In this document: one piece after another, positions 48,828-60,925 of the stretch | Layout of the letters: the number at the start of each line of letters is the position of its first letter | Position numbering within the stretch: position 1 is the first letter of the stretch | Assembly: GCF_000287335.1 (NCBI RefSeq) | Contig: NC_018419.1 | Span: forward strand, 1,054,001-1,118,000 | From: a secondary endosymbiont of Ctenarytaina eucalypti | Lineage (GTDB): Bacteria; Pseudomonadota; Gammaproteobacteria; Enterobacterales; Enterobacteriaceae | Direction: 5' to 3' | DNA: 64,000 nucleotides | Notes under the pieces: generated by a model | Database searches by the model: none | What the model was told of the DNA's origin: nothing | The model's input: only the letters and a program-made list of their open reading frames with translations | Translations under genes and position numbers: made by a program

Positions 48828-50677
48828 TATGGGTTTCTCTATAAATTCGCTGTAAATCAGTGGAGGCATCCGCACAAGTCTAAAAATAAATTTGTTACTT
48901 TCATAAAAAATTTATTATGAATTTTTCATTTATAATCTATGTCTAGATTGATTTGCTTTTTTTATCATTAAGATAGTAAATTATATACTTTATATGCATG
49001 CGTATTAAAACGCAAGTACTGTAAGAACGTTTCTTTACATTACTATAGAGTTTTGCTTGTTTATATGATAAAATATTTTGGAATATATGTTGTCAACATT
49101 AAATAATAGAAAATAAAGTATGAATTTCTTCAAACAGTACTCAAGAAACAACCATAATGATCGATAGACTACCGTTTTTAAATCCATCTGGTATCATGAT
49201 GCTTCTGCTATTTAGCTTTAGTGGGAAGGCGGTTATCTTGAGCGTACTTTTTCTCACGGGCCTAATATTAAATGCATCGAGCTTCTGTCCTAAAAAAATT
49301 GAATATTGTCAGGAAATTATTGATTTCGATTATCAAATTTATGGAAAACATTATCTATATAGTAAATGAAGAAATTTCCTGCCAGCCATGATTTACTTAT
49401 AAAAAGCGGTTATACATCGTACTGCTCAAAAAAAACCATGAGGCAACGCGTTAATTATTTCGGCATATGGATAGAGCAATCGTATATTGAAAAGTGTGCC
49501 GGTCACTTGTCTGCTATAGAGAGCGTTAGCAGGAAGTGCTAATGATTAAGCGTGTATGTAGTAATGCCCCGAAAGCATTATAAAGTTTTATATCGACTAA
49601 ATTTTTAAAATTATACAACGCTATCTCAGGGGCCTTGACCGTGTTTTCTAAAAAAAGCAAGAAAAGCTAGCTTGATATGCATCAAAACTTAATAAGTAGG
49701 CTAGTAAAGTAATTGACTTAGTAAGTGAGAACGAGTTTTTCTTAAAGTCTTTACTATAAGAGATTAGACATTCCAGGTTTATCATAGGTACACATTAAAG
49801 AGTACGTATCTATCTATGATCTTAGAAGGGAACAACTCTGCATATGGAATCATCATTCTCGATTTATCGCAGAGCGGCGCCCTGATGAAAAGCCTTTGCT
49901 ATCGTTATAAAAAAATCCCGCCGAAACCTCCGGTAAGCAGCCGCTACCAAGGCTCAAAATACACGCCACTGTCTGGCTGTGCTTTAAGGAAATCAAATAA
50001 AGCGATTTATCCTAATGTGGGGCACTATTGACCTAGATATCATATGAGTGACGATCAGTATACGCACAGGATTAAATATCAGCATCTGAGATTGCAGTCA
50101 GCATGATTGTATAAAAGGTTGCCGAGCAGTCGTGCTGACTGACTAATATAATCCTGCGATATTTTGGTTTTAAATAATTCCTGCTCGTCGGCTGAGGCGC
50201 TTGCAACTATGATGCGTTGGTCTAACAATAGTCACTGCACTGCAGAAGATGGGCTTGTAGGGAGTGTCAAACAAGGTCTTCATCGGGTGATAACACCTTT
50301 GTAAGGGTATAAGCATCAAATGACGGCATAGATATCAAATCATGCTTTTGTTTCAAAAAAAGCATTTTTATGCCGTTAAAGTATGATATTAACACTTATG
50401 ATGAGAAAACAGCTCAAGAGATGCACCTCATTTTATACTAAACCCGCATAGTATCACAGCGGGCCGTTTCATATCTTTAAACTAAAGATGATGCTTATTT
50501 TTGCTTTCTGCGTAAGTAAGAGATGATATTTTTTCAATATTAGATCAAAGTATACGTCTCCCTGCGCTGCTGCGGACTCGATAGTGGCTAGTAATATCAC
50601 AACAGGTATAGTTAGTTGACTAATGCTATTGACTATCCCATTATTTTTCTCTTTATCTTTAGTTCACAACATGGCTC
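48828..50677. other. Gene-free interval between argI and holC
   Basis: rraB and pepA, found in this neighbourhood in E. coli, are not recognisable. Open frames at 49157-49369 and 49816-50031 (+) are short; the first is hydrophobic in its middle but unlike any family I know. A terminator-like hairpin lies at 50342-50369. Confidence 0.6.
50342..50369 (+). terminator. AT-rich terminator-like hairpin upstream of holC
   Basis: ATGCTTTT (50342-50349) pairs with AAAAGCAT (50358-50365) and runs into TTTTT (50365-50369). It would end a plus-strand transcript, but no gene is left upstream. Confidence 0.4.
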
Positions 50678-51148
50678 ATGAAAAACGCAACTTTTTATTT
50701 GATTGCACAATATACCAGTATCACTGGCCTAACTGCCGTAGAGCGCCTTGCGTGCTATTTGGCGGCTAAAAATTGGCAGGAGGGGAAATGGTCACTAATT
50801 GCCTGTGAGAACGATGTGCAAGCTACCAAGCTGGATGAAGCTTTGTGGGCAACTACTCCCAATGCGTTTGTGCCTCATAATCTGTCGGGAGAAGGTCCTA
50901 GCTATGGTGCGCCGGTAGAAATTTGCTGGCCTCAGTGTCGCGGAAATGTCCCAAGAGAGCTGCTGATAAGCCTGCTACCGACCTGCGCGGATTTTGCTTT
51001 CTCTTTTCAGGAGGTGATAGACTTTGTTCCGAATCAAGATGCTTTGAAAGAGCTGGCCCGTGATCGTTATAAAGCCTACCGCCGCAGCGGATTTTTATTG
51101 ACTACGGCCGAATCGCCAACGCAGTTATGCATGCAGAATCATGAATAA
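50678..51148 (+). CDS. holC: DNA polymerase III chi subunit HolC
   Basis: HolC (chi) links the clamp loader to single-strand-binding protein during replication. The 156 residues share with E. coli HolC (147) the start MKNATFYL, then [34 protein letters not shown] and [12 protein letters not shown]-terminal extension of about 12 residues reaches into valS, overlapping it by 8 bases, which suggests coupled translation. The order holC-valS is as in E. coli; pepA, usually before it, is gone. Confidence 0.95.
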   Translation: MKNATFYLIAQYTSITGLTAVERLACYLAAKNWQEGKWSLIACENDVQATKLDEALWATTPNAFVPHNLSGEGPSYGAPVEICWPQCRGNVPRELLISLLPTCADFAFSFQEVIDFVPNQDALKELARDRYKAYRRSGFLLTTAESPTQLCMQNHE

Positions 51149-53999
51149 AACATATAATCCTAAAGATATTGAGCAGCCACTGTATGAGCAGTGGGAGCAT
51201 CGAGGCTATTTCAAGCCAAATAATAATATCGGCAAAGATAGCTACTGTATCATGCTTCCGCCGCCAAATATTACAGGCAGCCTGCATATGGGGCATGCTT
51301 TTCAGCAAACCATTATAGACACCTTGATTCGTTATCAGCGTATGCAGGGTAAAAACACCTTGTGGCAGGCGGGTACCGATCATGCCGGTATTGCGACACA
51401 GATGGTCGTAGAGCGAAAAATCGCGTACGAAGAAGGCAAAACCCGACAAGATTACGGCCGCGCCGCCTTCATTGATAAGGTTTGGAAATGGAAAGTGCAA
51501 TCTACTGGCATCATTACCCATCAAATGCGTCGGCTAGGCGCTTCAATAGATTGGACAAAAGAGCGATTTACGGCAGACGATGGTCTGTCTAATGCTGTGC
51601 GGGAAGTGTTCGTAAATTTGTATCGGCAGGATTTGATTTACCGCGGGAAAAGACTAGTAAACTGGGACCCGAAATTACGGACTGCGATTTCAGATCTAGA
51701 AGTGGAACATCGTGAATCGAAGGGATCAATGTGGTATTTTCGTTACCGTCTAGCTGACGGCGTACACACGAGCGATGGTCTAGATTATCTGGTAGTTGCC
51801 ACCACGCGCCCGGAAACCATGCTTGGCGACACTGGAGTGGCGGTCAATCCGAACGATCCGCGTTATTGTAGTTTGATCGGGAAGTACGCGATAATACCAA
51901 TTATTAATCGCCGTATCCCTATAATCGGTGATGACAAGTATGTGGACATGACCAAAGGTACTGGTTGCGTTAAAATCACGCCAGCGCATGATTTTAACGA
52001 CTATGCCCTTGGCCAACGCCATTCCCTGCCGATGATTAATATCCTTACATTTGAAGGAGATATTCGTCAAGCAGCTGAAGTATTCGATACTAACGGTCAA
52101 CCAAGTAATGTGCTTTCTGGCGAGATTCCAGAAGCTTTTTGGTCCTTGGAGCGTTTTGCCGCCCGTAAGGCGATTGTGGCTGAATGTAATCGCCTTGGCC
52201 TGCTATTCGAGGTTAAGGCCCACGCTCTTACAGTTCCATATGGTGATCGTGGAGGTGTAGTTATTGAGCCAATGTTGACTGATCAATGGTCCCTTCGCAC
52301 TGCGCCGCTGGCGAAGGTAGCGCTGGAGGCGGTGCAACAGGGTAAGATCCAGTTCATACCAGAGCAGTATAAAAACATGTATTGTAGCTGGATGCAGGAG
52401 ATTCAGGATTGGTGTATTTCGCGACAGCTCTGGTGGGGTCACCGCATTCCAGCATGGTACGACAACGAGGGTCGAGTCTATGTAGGCCACAGCGAAAGCG
52501 AAGTTCGCCAGCAATATCAGTTATCGGATTATATCTCACTACGCCAAGACGACGACGTCCTGGATACCTGGTTCTCCTCTGGCCTATGGACTTTTGCGTC
52601 CCTCGGGTGGCCGGAAAATACAGACGCGCTGCGTACGTTCCACCCGACTAGCGTAGTTGTGAGCGGTTTTGACATCATCTTTTTCTGGATAGCACGTATG
52701 GTCATGTTGAGTATGCATTTCCTCAAGGATCACAACGGGAAGCCGCAAGTGCCTTTTAACACAGTTTATATGACCGGTCTGATCCGCGATGAAACAGGGA
52801 AGAAGATGTCAAAGTCAAAAGGAAACGTTATTGATCCTTTGGACATGGTAGACGGCATTTCACTGCATGATTTGCTCGAAAAGCGCACTCATGATATGAT
52901 GCAGCCGCAATTGGCAGACAAGATCCGCCAACAAACTAAAAAACAGTTTCCGAACGGAATTAAGCCGCATGGCACCGATGCTCTGCGTTTTACACTAACT
53001 GCGCTGGCCTCTAACAGCCGTTATATTAACTGGGATATGCATCGCTTAGAAGGGTATCGTAATTTTTGCAATAAATTATGGAACGCTAGTCGTTTTGTAC
53101 TGATACATACCGAAGATCAGGACTGTGGTTTTGAAGAAGGCGAAAAATTTTTATCGTTGTCAGACCGATGGATCTTGGTAGAATTTAATCAGACGGTGAA
53201 GGCGTTTCGTGAGGCGCTAGATGATTACCGTTTTGATTTAGCAGCCGGGATTTTGTATGAATTCACGTGGAATCAGTTCTGCGATTGGTATCTAGAGCTG
53301 ACCAAGTCTGTGATCAGGGTTGGTTGTGACGCCGAGCTTCGCGGTACGCGCCATACGATGGTTAACATGCTAGAAGCCTTGTTGCGTCTGGCGCATCCTA
53401 TTATTCCGTTTATTACCGAAGCCATTTGGAAGCGAATAAAACCCCTTACTAAAAAACCAGCTGAAACCATTATGCTACAGCCTTTTCCAGTTCATGATCC
53501 AGCGTTTGTGGATGCTGATGCCAGCATAGATTTGGAATGGATTAAGCATGTTATCAGCGCTATACGTACGCTGCGCGCCGAAATGCATATTCCTCCATCT
53601 AAGCTACTTTCGGTATTGCTAAGGAAGGCATCACCGGTGGTGATGCGTAGGGTTAAAGAACACTTAAGTTTTATACTTACTCTGGCGCGGCTTGAAACTA
53701 TCTCCCTGTTACCATCAGATGATATAGGTCCAGTGTCTTTTACTCAACTTATCGACGGTGCTGAACTTTTGATCCCGATGGCAGGTCTCATGAATCAAAA
53801 TGTCGAGAGTAATCGCCTAGCAAAAGAGAGGGTGCGTATTGAAGGCGAAATTAGCCGTATCGTTGATAAGCTTAGTAATAAGCGTTTTATCAGCCGTGCA
53901 CCGCAGACAGTGGTGGCGAAAGAGCGCGAGAAGCTGAACCACTATCAGAAAGCTAGATTAAAATTACTTGAACAGCAAGCGATCATCAGCAATTTTTGA
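51141..53999 (+). CDS. valS: Valyl-tRNA synthetase
   Basis: ValS charges tRNA-Val and hydrolyses mischarged threonine. The 952 residues equal the E. coli length (951). The class I motif is LHMGH (about residue 47), the editing domain holds [18 protein letters not shown], the catalytic KMSKS lies about residue 554, then come the anticodon-binding domain ([22 protein letters not shown]) and a C-terminal coiled coil rich in basic and acidic residues. Complete and undamaged. Confidence 0.98.
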   Translation: MNKTYNPKDIEQPLYEQWEHRGYFKPNNNIGKDSYCIMLPPPNITGSLHMGHAFQQTIIDTLIRYQRMQGKNTLWQAGTDHAGIATQMVVERKIAYEEGKTRQDYGRAAFIDKVWKWKVQSTGIITHQMRRLGASIDWTKERFTADDGLSNAVREVFVNLYRQDLIYRGKRLVNWDPKLRTAISDLEVEHRESKGSMWYFRYRLADGVHTSDGLDYLVVATTRPETMLGDTGVAVNPNDPRYCSLIGKYAIIPIINRRIPIIGDDKYVDMTKGTGCVKITPAHDFNDYALGQRHSLPMINILTFEGDIRQAAEVFDTNGQPSNVLSGEIPEAFWSLERFAARKAIVAECNRLGLLFEVKAHALTVPYGDRGGVVIEPMLTDQWSLRTAPLAKVALEAVQQGKIQFIPEQYKNMYCSWMQEIQDWCISRQLWWGHRIPAWYDNEGRVYVGHSESEVRQQYQLSDYISLRQDDDVLDTWFSSGLWTFASLGWPENTDALRTFHPTSVVVSGFDIIFFWIARMVMLSMHFLKDHNGKPQVPFNTVYMTGLIRDETGKKMSKSKGNVIDPLDMVDGISLHDLLEKRTHDMMQPQLADKIRQQTKKQFPNGIKPHGTDALRFTLTALASNSRYINWDMHRLEGYRNFCNKLWNASRFVLIHTEDQDCGFEEGEKFLSLSDRWILVEFNQTVKAFREALDDYRFDLAAGILYEFTWNQFCDWYLELTKSVIRVGCDAELRGTRHTMVNMLEALLRLAHPIIPFITEAIWKRIKPLTKKPAETIMLQPFPVHDPAFVDADASIDLEWIKHVISAIRTLRAEMHIPPSKLLSVLLRKASPVVMRRVKEHLSFILTLARLETISLLPSDDIGPVSFTQLIDGAELLIPMAGLMNQNVESNRLAKERVRIEGEISRIVDKLSNKRFISRAPQTVVAKEREKLNHYQKARLKLLEQQAIISNF

Positions 54000-56073
54000 T
54001 CACATTGTCGTCAGTTGGTAAAATTAAATATATGATTGTTTTATTGATCACGCGAGACTCCGTGATGAGGTAAGTCTTAGAAAGACCAGTCTAATACGAT
54101 GGATGTCGTTTTAGTACTCCTAAATTGTTTTAATCATGACTATCTGCATCTGCATCGTAAACGCTGTAAGCCAGATATTTTGGTAGTTTTGATTGATGAA
54201 AACTTGTTGATGCTATGCAGTCATGGTGCTGCAATTTAAGAAATTAACACAGATCATGGCATGTGCCGCATTATTATTTTGAGGGCGTCTAAATTTTTTA
54301 GAAGTGATTAATTGATATACTTACAGTTAGAAATGAAGAGACGAGAGTCTTTAATAGCATGAAGGCATCTATGAAGGTGTTGATACTATCAAGTTGATAT
54401 GTTAGTAAAAAATAATAGACAATGTTTTCGTATGGCGTCAAAAAGCACCTTATAGCATACGCTGTGATATATCAATAAACAGCGCGACAGCTACAGCTTA
54501 TCTATTTCTCTTGCCCATATTAGCCGCACTGATACATATGGTTTCCTGATATTGTTAAAAAATTAACGCAACCGACAAGAAGCGGTGGAGGAGTTTGCGA
54601 AAAAATATATTTGCCTTGTATTACAATCACCTAAAAACAATTAATTTTCTAATGCTAGCGAGGAAAGCTGTAAAATATTGTCTAGTTTATATGCTATGCA
54701 TATAACAACAAAATTTACAAAAACTCTATGAGAGAGACGCATGATATCTAAAATACAGTAGGTCATTATAGAGATCTGTCTAGCTAGAAAGGCTATTTTC
54801 CGATCTAAAAGACATAAAACGACAGGAGAGACGAAGACCACCATCAAAGAGATGCCCTTCGAGATTATGCGCTGTCAGGAATGCTGAATTGAAAAAAGAG
54901 CGCAAGTATCACAACATGCCTACTAGCCACCAACTCGTTACGCACGATCATTGATGCACTATATCTAAGCAGGCAGGCTGTAAGAAAACGGGGCATATTG
55001 ATTGCTCGGGCGCTGCTAGCGCCCGAGAGATGTAGTGCAGATTACAATGCTCACTTATGCAGGCTCTGCATTCAATGAGTATATGGGTTAACTTTACTGC
55101 ATCTTGAAAAGCGTATGCTGATGTTAATGTTTGCGAGTTTTTAGAGTAAAAAATAGTCTCAAACGTTAATAACAGAAAGACAATAAATATAAAATACAGT
55201 CAACGCAGACCTATGCAATCTTGATCATAAGCAAAAGGATGTATTTGATCACATCACTGTTCTGAAAGTAAATAGTAGGCATGCTATCTCTGGTTCAGAG
55301 CAAGTGGGGCGTTGCTTAGTATAGATACAAAAGCACACAATACCTAACCTCTCTATTGATGATTTCAGAGAACCGTGCTAGTGAATAAGGTTGTTATCAT
55401 GCAGGGAGTGAGTAATTTCAAGCTATGGTTTGATCATATAGATCGATATGCATACGTAACTTTACTCACCTGATCTGATCATCGCCTATAGTATCGATTG
55501 ATATATTGCAACTTATGCGTAATTATAATGTACTTTTAGGTGAGGAGAGAGTAATTTTCAAAGCATTTTCTAGATCATGCTTCATCTTCACCCCTCCCGA
55601 TATTATTAGTTGCATCTAAAAAACCACACTGTCCGATTACTGTTTCTAAAATTGTCATCAAATCACCATTTGGTTTGGCTGGTTTTTTTGTTCAAGGCAC
55701 ACAAAAACCTGACGTGAATGATTGGGTTTTTTAAACACATTCAACACGCATATTAGCATAACGGAAAAGGTGGAGCTATCTATAAGCTCCTCTCGAACGA
55801 AGGCGATTGAGTGAACAAAGTGATTTCACTTAAATCTGTGTATTTATATGCAAAGATTATTTCGTAACGTGCTATGGTAAAAACAGACGTTCTATATAAA
55901 AATTATTAAATCGTGCATGACTATTTTTTATCATCATCACATCTCAGTTACGATTAAAGCCTTGACTTTCAAGCATCGAGATCATTAGCTTTTTTGCTAG
56001 GAAGATGGATCGAGTGTTCAAAATCGCTTCTTTAGCCCTAAAAAGTTAGAGGATTAGAGTATGTATTATAGTT
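54000..56073. other. Gene-free interval between valS and waaC
   Basis: Convergent gene ends with nothing recognisable between. A GC-rich perfect hairpin lies at 55005-55027. Neither valS nor waaC has a clear intrinsic terminator here. Confidence 0.6.
55005..55027. repeat. GC-rich hairpin, 10-base perfect arms, 3-base loop
   Basis: CTCGGGCGCT, GCT, AGCGCCCGAG. Very stable in AT-rich surroundings, but without a T run on either side and about 1 kb from either gene. Confidence 0.8.
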
Positions 56074-57048
56074 TTATTCCTCTTCCCTTAATGATAGCAT
56101 TGGTTTAAAAGTCTTCCAGACATACTCTGCCGTCAGACTCGTCATGTTTCCGTTGGTTGCACACAGTGCCTGCTGATGCCGCCCGTAAGCACCAATAAGC
56201 GATGGATTGGTAGGGCCATATAAAGTTAGGTTGGGGCGGTTAAGGGCTGCAGCTAAATGACTGAGGCCGGTGTCCACCGAAACCAGTGCACTCGCACCGC
56301 TTATCACGGTTGCTAGCTGTGCTAGAGAGGATGGCATCAGTACTTTTGCAGCGCTGAATCCGTTAGCCAATCGTTGCGCGCGTAGCTTTTCTTCATGCGT
56401 CCCCCAAGGTAACTCAATGCTATAATCGTGGTTAGCAGAAAACTGTATTAGGGCACGCCAGTGGGTTTCCGGCCACTGTTTCTCGGGACGTGTTGTGGCA
56501 TGCAGAAAGACTAGATAAGGTTTTCGATGAGTCACGGGCATGCAGCAAGGGGAAATGGAATACTCTCCGAACGTCATGGGCCGACGGTAACCTAGACTGG
56601 CAGCGAACAGCTGCCGAATGCGCTCTATGGCGTGCTGTTGATTGTCCACATAATGACGCTGGTCATAAAACCAGCTGGCGAAGGGTTCGCGCGCACTTTT
56701 ATAGTCAAGACCGTGTTTTTCGCCACACGCATAGCGCGTCACAAGTATTGAGCTTTTTATTAGGCCTTGCGCATCTATAACTGCATCATAGCGCTCTTTC
56801 TGAAGCTGTCGTTTAAAGTCATCGCGTTCCTTCAGCGTGGCAGTAGTGAACCAGTTCTTGCGCCAGCGGCGAATCGCAACTGGCAGCACCCGTCGCACTG
56901 CTGGATGAAGGGTCGGGATTTGGACAAAATTTTCTTCCACTACCCAATCGAAAAAAATCTCCGGGAATGCACGCTTCGCATCAGTTAGCGAAGGCAGGGT
57001 ATGCAATAAATCACCCATTGAAGATGTTTTAACGATTAGAACCTGCAT
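56074..57048 (-). CDS. waaC: ADP-heptose:LPS heptosyltransferase I
   Basis: WaaC adds the first L-glycero-D-manno-heptose to Kdo2-lipid A on the cytoplasmic face of the inner membrane. From the ATG at 57048 the protein has 324 residues (E. coli 319): MQVLIVKTSSMGDLLHTLP with the catalytic Asp13, VVEENFVQIP, IRRWRK, the donor-site HATTR and VSVDTGLSHLAAAL and LYGPTNP. The frame runs 39 codons further upstream into waaF, without family support. The start lies 10 bases behind the waaF stop, so it is the last gene of hldD-waaF-waaC. waaL, next in E. coli, is absent, which suits a lipid A-core without O antigen. Confidence 0.96.
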   Translation of the reverse strand: MQVLIVKTSSMGDLLHTLPSLTDAKRAFPEIFFDWVVEENFVQIPTLHPAVRRVLPVAIRRWRKNWFTTATLKERDDFKRQLQKERYDAVIDAQGLIKSSILVTRYACGEKHGLDYKSAREPFASWFYDQRHYVDNQQHAIERIRQLFAASLGYRRPMTFGEYSISPCCMPVTHRKPYLVFLHATTRPEKQWPETHWRALIQFSANHDYSIELPWGTHEEKLRAQRLANGFSAAKVLMPSSLAQLATVISGASALVSVDTGLSHLAAALNRPNLTLYGPTNPSLIGAYGRHQQALCATNGNMTSLTAEYVWKTFKPMLSLREEE

Positions 57049-57058
57049 TTTCTCTCTT

Positions 57059-58093
57059 TTAGAGTAATAAGCTCTGCAGTGCGTTAAGTACCTGGGTGGG
57101 CTGAATGGCAATGAGGGCAGGGTGATATCCTGTGTTTTCTTCATATTTGCGTATTTTACAGCCACCGCTGATCAAGCGAATCGATCTGCTCTGGTGGTAA
57201 AGCGGGGGGGTAAAATCCGGACTAGTGGGCCCGTACAGCGCTACTAGCGGACGCTGAAGTGCGCTAGCAACATGCATCAGCCCGGCATCGTTACTGACAA
57301 TGCCTCGGCAGGCGGCGATAAGTTTTACCGCCTGCTCCAGTGAAGTTTTTCCGACTAGGTTTCGGCAATGACGGCGACAGTCTGGAGGCAAGGAAGCTTT
57401 TATAGCTTCTCCAGAAGCTTGCTCTTGCACGGACCCAAACAGCACTATTTGATGGCCACGGCGGATAAGTGCCTCGGCCAGGGTGGCATAATGATAATGC
57501 GGCCAACGTTTAGCCAGGCCAGATGCTGTCCCGGGACAAAAACCAATAAGCGGGAGAATGCAGTTCGGCATAAATGTTTGGAGGACTTGATCGATATCTG
57601 ATGCGCTGACCGTGAGGTGTGGCCAAGGAAGCGGACTAGGTAAATCAGCTGCGTGGTGTATTCTATCGCGATCAAAGGCCAAGGCTGCGTAGCGCTGTAT
57701 CATTAGTGGAAAAGCTTGTTTATCTAACGTTCGGATGTCGTTGAGAACACCATATCGCATCTCGCCACGCCAGCCAGTGCGCTGCGAGATGCTAGAAAAA
57801 AAAGGGACTAGCGCTGATTTAAATGAGTTAGGCAGAACTATCGACTGTAAATAGCGGTTTTTCTTCAGTGCTCTTCCAAGTTGGTAGCGCTCTCTTAGCG
57901 AGAGGACGCCGTGGCCTATTGGCATCACCAGAGGCAGATTAACCTCCGGCATTAGTTTAAGCAAAGAATGGCACCAGGCTGGAGCCATGACATCAATCTT
58001 CGCATTAGGATGGCGTTGCATGAGGAGACGATAGAGGCTTTGGGACATCATAGCATCACCCACCCAAGATGCTCCGATTACCAGTATTTTCAT
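57059..58093 (-). CDS. waaF: ADP-heptose:LPS heptosyltransferase II
   Basis: WaaF adds the second heptose of the LPS inner core. The 344 residues fit E. coli WaaF (348). The family start MKILVIGASWVGDAMMSQ has the catalytic Asp13, followed by AKIDVMAPAWC, LPNSFKSAL, GFCPGTASGLAKRWP, VSNDAGLMHVASAL and ALYGPTSP. It follows hldD with a gap of about 30 bases and precedes waaC by 10. Confidence 0.97.
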   Translation of the reverse strand: MKILVIGASWVGDAMMSQSLYRLLMQRHPNAKIDVMAPAWCHSLLKLMPEVNLPLVMPIGHGVLSLRERYQLGRALKKNRYLQSIVLPNSFKSALVPFFSSISQRTGWRGEMRYGVLNDIRTLDKQAFPLMIQRYAALAFDRDRIHHAADLPSPLPWPHLTVSASDIDQVLQTFMPNCILPLIGFCPGTASGLAKRWPHYHYATLAEALIRRGHQIVLFGSVQEQASGEAIKASLPPDCRRHCRNLVGKTSLEQAVKLIAACRGIVSNDAGLMHVASALQRPLVALYGPTSPDFTPPLYHQSRSIRLISGGCKIRKYEENTGYHPALIAIQPTQVLNALQSLLL

Positions 58094-58124
58094 GGCTTTG
58101 TCTCTTTACATTCCCTAAACGATA

Positions 58125-59057
58125 TCAGTCGTTATGGTTCAGCCATCGTAAATATTCCGGGACGCCTTCTGTGATGGTTTTAAACGGTTTCAGGTATCCA
58201 GCAGCGCGCAGCTGCGTTAAATCTGCTTGAGTGTAAACTTGGTATCGTCCTTTGAGTTTTTTAGGGAATGGAATGTATTCAAAATGCTCTTTTTGATGGT
58301 AATCTAATACGATGGTTGCGACGGTTTGGAAGGATTCGGCTCGGCCGGTGCCGCAATTAAAAATCCCCGAGATGTTATTTTGCCAGAACCAAATATTTAC
58401 CGCTGCCACGTCGCTAACATGGACGAAATCTCGCTTGAAGCCTTCGCTTCCGGCGAATATTGTTGGATTTTTACCAGCGTTGATTTGCTTGTTCAAACGA
58501 AAAGGTATACTAGCCATGCTGCCTTTGTGTTCTTCTCTCGGGCCATAAACATTGAAATAACGGAATCCGCAAATTTGCGATTCGGTGCGCAGCAAGAGCG
58601 TTCGCACGTACTGATCAAGAAGAAATTTTGAATAGCCGTAAACATTTAACGGCTGTTCATACTGTCGCTCTTCAATAAATCTTGTTGTCTGGCTGCCGTA
58701 AGTTGCCGCGGAAGAAGCATACAGAAACGGAATAGTGCGTTCGATGCAGTAGCGCAAGAGCTTTTTCGTGTATTGATAATTATTTTGCATCATGTACTGG
58801 CCGTCGTACTCCGTGGTGGAGGAGCAGGCTCCTTCATGGAAAACTGCATCAATATTACCGAAATCATCGCTGGCAACGATGCTAGCGATGAAATCTTCTT
58901 TATCTATGTAATCAGCGATATTGAGATCCACTAGATTAACATATTTGGTGCCATCTTTTAGGTTGTCAACGATTAAAATATCGTTGCAGCCGATCTGATT
59001 TAATAGTTTGACAATATTGCTTCCGATAAAACCTGCTCCCCCTGTGACCACTATCAC
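58125..59057 (-). CDS. hldD: ADP-L-glycero-D-manno-heptose 6-epimerase
   Basis: HldD converts ADP-D-glycero- to ADP-L-glycero-D-manno-heptose, the donor for WaaC and WaaF. It has the Rossmann motif [26 protein letters not shown], the catalytic pair [26 protein letters not shown] and KLKGRYQ. I choose the GTG at 59057, preceded by AAGGGGTG: this gives 310 residues, exactly the E. coli length, and aligns with MIIVTGG. An ATG 12 codons upstream has no family support. First gene of the hldD-waaF-waaC block. Confidence 0.97.
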   Translation of the reverse strand: MIVVTGGAGFIGSNIVKLLNQIGCNDILIVDNLKDGTKYVNLVDLNIADYIDKEDFIASIVASDDFGNIDAVFHEGACSSTTEYDGQYMMQNNYQYTKKLLRYCIERTIPFLYASSAATYGSQTTRFIEERQYEQPLNVYGYSKFLLDQYVRTLLLRTESQICGFRYFNVYGPREEHKGSMASIPFRLNKQINAGKNPTIFAGSEGFKRDFVHVSDVAAVNIWFWQNNISGIFNCGTGRAESFQTVATIVLDYHQKEHFEYIPFPKKLKGRYQVYTQADLTQLRAAGYLKPFKTITEGVPEYLRWLNHND

Positions 59058-59811
59058 GGTGCACCCCTTTTCGTAACCTTCAGGACCGGGCATAACGTCA
59101 ACTCCTGAGAATAGTGCCTATCATAGCATGTATTCTCCAGACTTTATATTTCCCCGTATGTGTATTAAATGAGTCAGAAGCATCTAAACATACTTGTTAG
59201 TGTAGAGCCGCCTGTTGTTGCTTGCGTTTGCATGATGTTAGGTGGATCATGAAAAGCTATTCTATGCGCTCCGCAAGTTTGTACTCTCTATTGCAACTTA
59301 TAAATCGGATTTGTTGAATAACTAACAAATTTCGCGCAATATTTGGGTTAGCTTGTGAGATGTATTTCAACCATGATTGCTATAGCAAGGCTAATTATAG
59401 ATTGCTGCCTCATAGGCTAAAAAGCTTCTGAAACTGAGAGGTGATATGACGGAACAGGTGGGGAGGATGAGCAGTTTCTAAGATAGACAGAGAGGGTATT
59501 TTTTGGAAGGGCGTTGCTGATGAGGTTCTTGACTGAGGTGAAGTCGAGTTGAGCAGTAGAAAATAGGCGCTTCGATTATTGTAACTCGTGATCGGTGAAA
59601 GAACATTCAATTCATTGAAGCAGTATCTCACTGGAAGTGAGATCGATAACACGACCATTGGCTTACGTGGGGCTTAAATTTCTCTTACTGCAGTAAGCCA
59701 GATTGCTTTCCCTGACGATCAATGCAATAAGCAGTAGAAAAAGTTGCGTGGATTTTGGTTACAGGACACATACAAGAAACTATAACATCTTATTAAATAA
59801 AGGAAGGATAT
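59058..59811. other. Interval between hldD and the initiator tRNA
   Basis: The hldD promoter should lie in the first 150 bases; none is obvious. The open frame at 59410-59658 (minus) resembles nothing known. Confidence 0.6.
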
Positions 59812-59888
<77 letters not shown>

Positions 59889-59901
59889 TTTGTTGATAAA
59901 G

Positions 59902-59930
59902 ATCTTATCTCTTTAGCGGTTTTAGTGCAA
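59902..59930 (-). promoter_or_regulatory. Promoter of the initiator tRNA
   Basis: On the minus strand -35 TTGCAC (59925-59930), 17-base spacer, -10 TAAGAT (59902-59907). Transcription would start near 59895, a few bases before the mature 5' end. Confidence 0.6.
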
Positions 59931-60832
59931 TACATATTTTTTAAATAAAGCTTATATTTTTATCTATCATTTTATTTTTTTATAAAAACTATTAAGTTAT
60001 TGTCTGTATTAAAAATATTTAATGTGATTCCTTCATTGAAGCAATTTACCTCTATATTAGAACATAATGTAGTGTAGCTCATAAAAATAAAATGTTCGAG
60101 ATGACACATGTTTCTCTACTACTGCATAGTAAAACAGGGCGGTGCTTTATCAAAAAGGTTTATTTTACGTTGTATGTATCATAAAACGCGCACGTAACAG
60201 ACTGACGCTTCTGTTTTTTTTAGCATAAAGCGCGTGAGAATATGATTAAGGGATACTGTAAAAATATCATTATCGGCATTGATACAGCTATGTTTTCGCC
60301 GTTACCATCCCAGACCATTAAATCTAGATTTAAGCATGAATGATTCAGATCACGTTCATTATGGCATACTTTTTGAAAACCTAGATTATTGAATCTAAAG
60401 CGCATTCCATAATGTAATAGTGTATTATTTTATTTTTTTAGGAGAGAGTTAATCTAGGGATGCAAGCTGTCTTATCTTGCTGCATAATATTGCTTATTCA
60501 CGTTTAAGTGTTGCCACTCTCATCTGGTTGTTCTGGCTCCTGCATATAAACGATTACTTTTTTATATAATGCATGAGTGCTTTATTGCTATATTTCATAA
60601 GAGTTAGTAGGTTATGTTGACTATAATATTCGTGTTGTAGTATCCTGACGGTGCCTGAAATTTGCTCATGACAAATATCGTAATCATCGGTATGCGATAG
60701 ATCATCTTTCCCCGAAAGATGCAGATACATTATTGCTCCAGAATAGTCATAACCAGGATCTCTCCATCGACTTTGAGATGCCGCTAATCGACGATAGCAT
60801 GGAGACATATCCTCGAGGAGGTGAGCCAAATC

Positions 60833-60925
60833 AAAAAAGCCTTAGGCGCTCTGCTGAGGCATGAAAAGTCAGCGCTACCCAGCGCTGATGTAGCCGAGTT
60901 TCTATGAGACTCGGCTCCTCAGGTG
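60833..60925 (-). ncRNA. Candidate structured small RNA ending in an intrinsic terminator
   Basis: Read on the minus strand there are three hairpins in a row. The first is AGCCGAGT with ACTCGGCT, extended to 11 pairs (60892-60916). The second is TCAGCGCT with AGCGCTGA around a 4-base loop (60869-60888). The third is GCCTCAG with CTAAGGC (60839-60860), running into six T (60833-60838), which is a textbook terminator. The 5' end is unknown; I see no clear promoter. No family I know fits. It could also be the tail of a lost gene. Confidence 0.4.

Noticed and set aside
48916-48933. Arginine-operator-like sequence upstream of argI (TGAATTTTTCA)
   Set aside because: It is three bases shorter than the ArgR box and fits the consensus only in part; at best a decayed site.
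49157-49369. 70-codon plus frame with a hydrophobic middle upstream of holC
   Set aside because: No start signal or known relatives; random AT-rich DNA often encodes hydrophobic stretches.
60554-60829. 91-codon minus-strand frame directly behind the candidate small RNA terminator
   Set aside because: TTG start, no ribosome-binding site and no recognisable family; it also begins within bases of a terminator.
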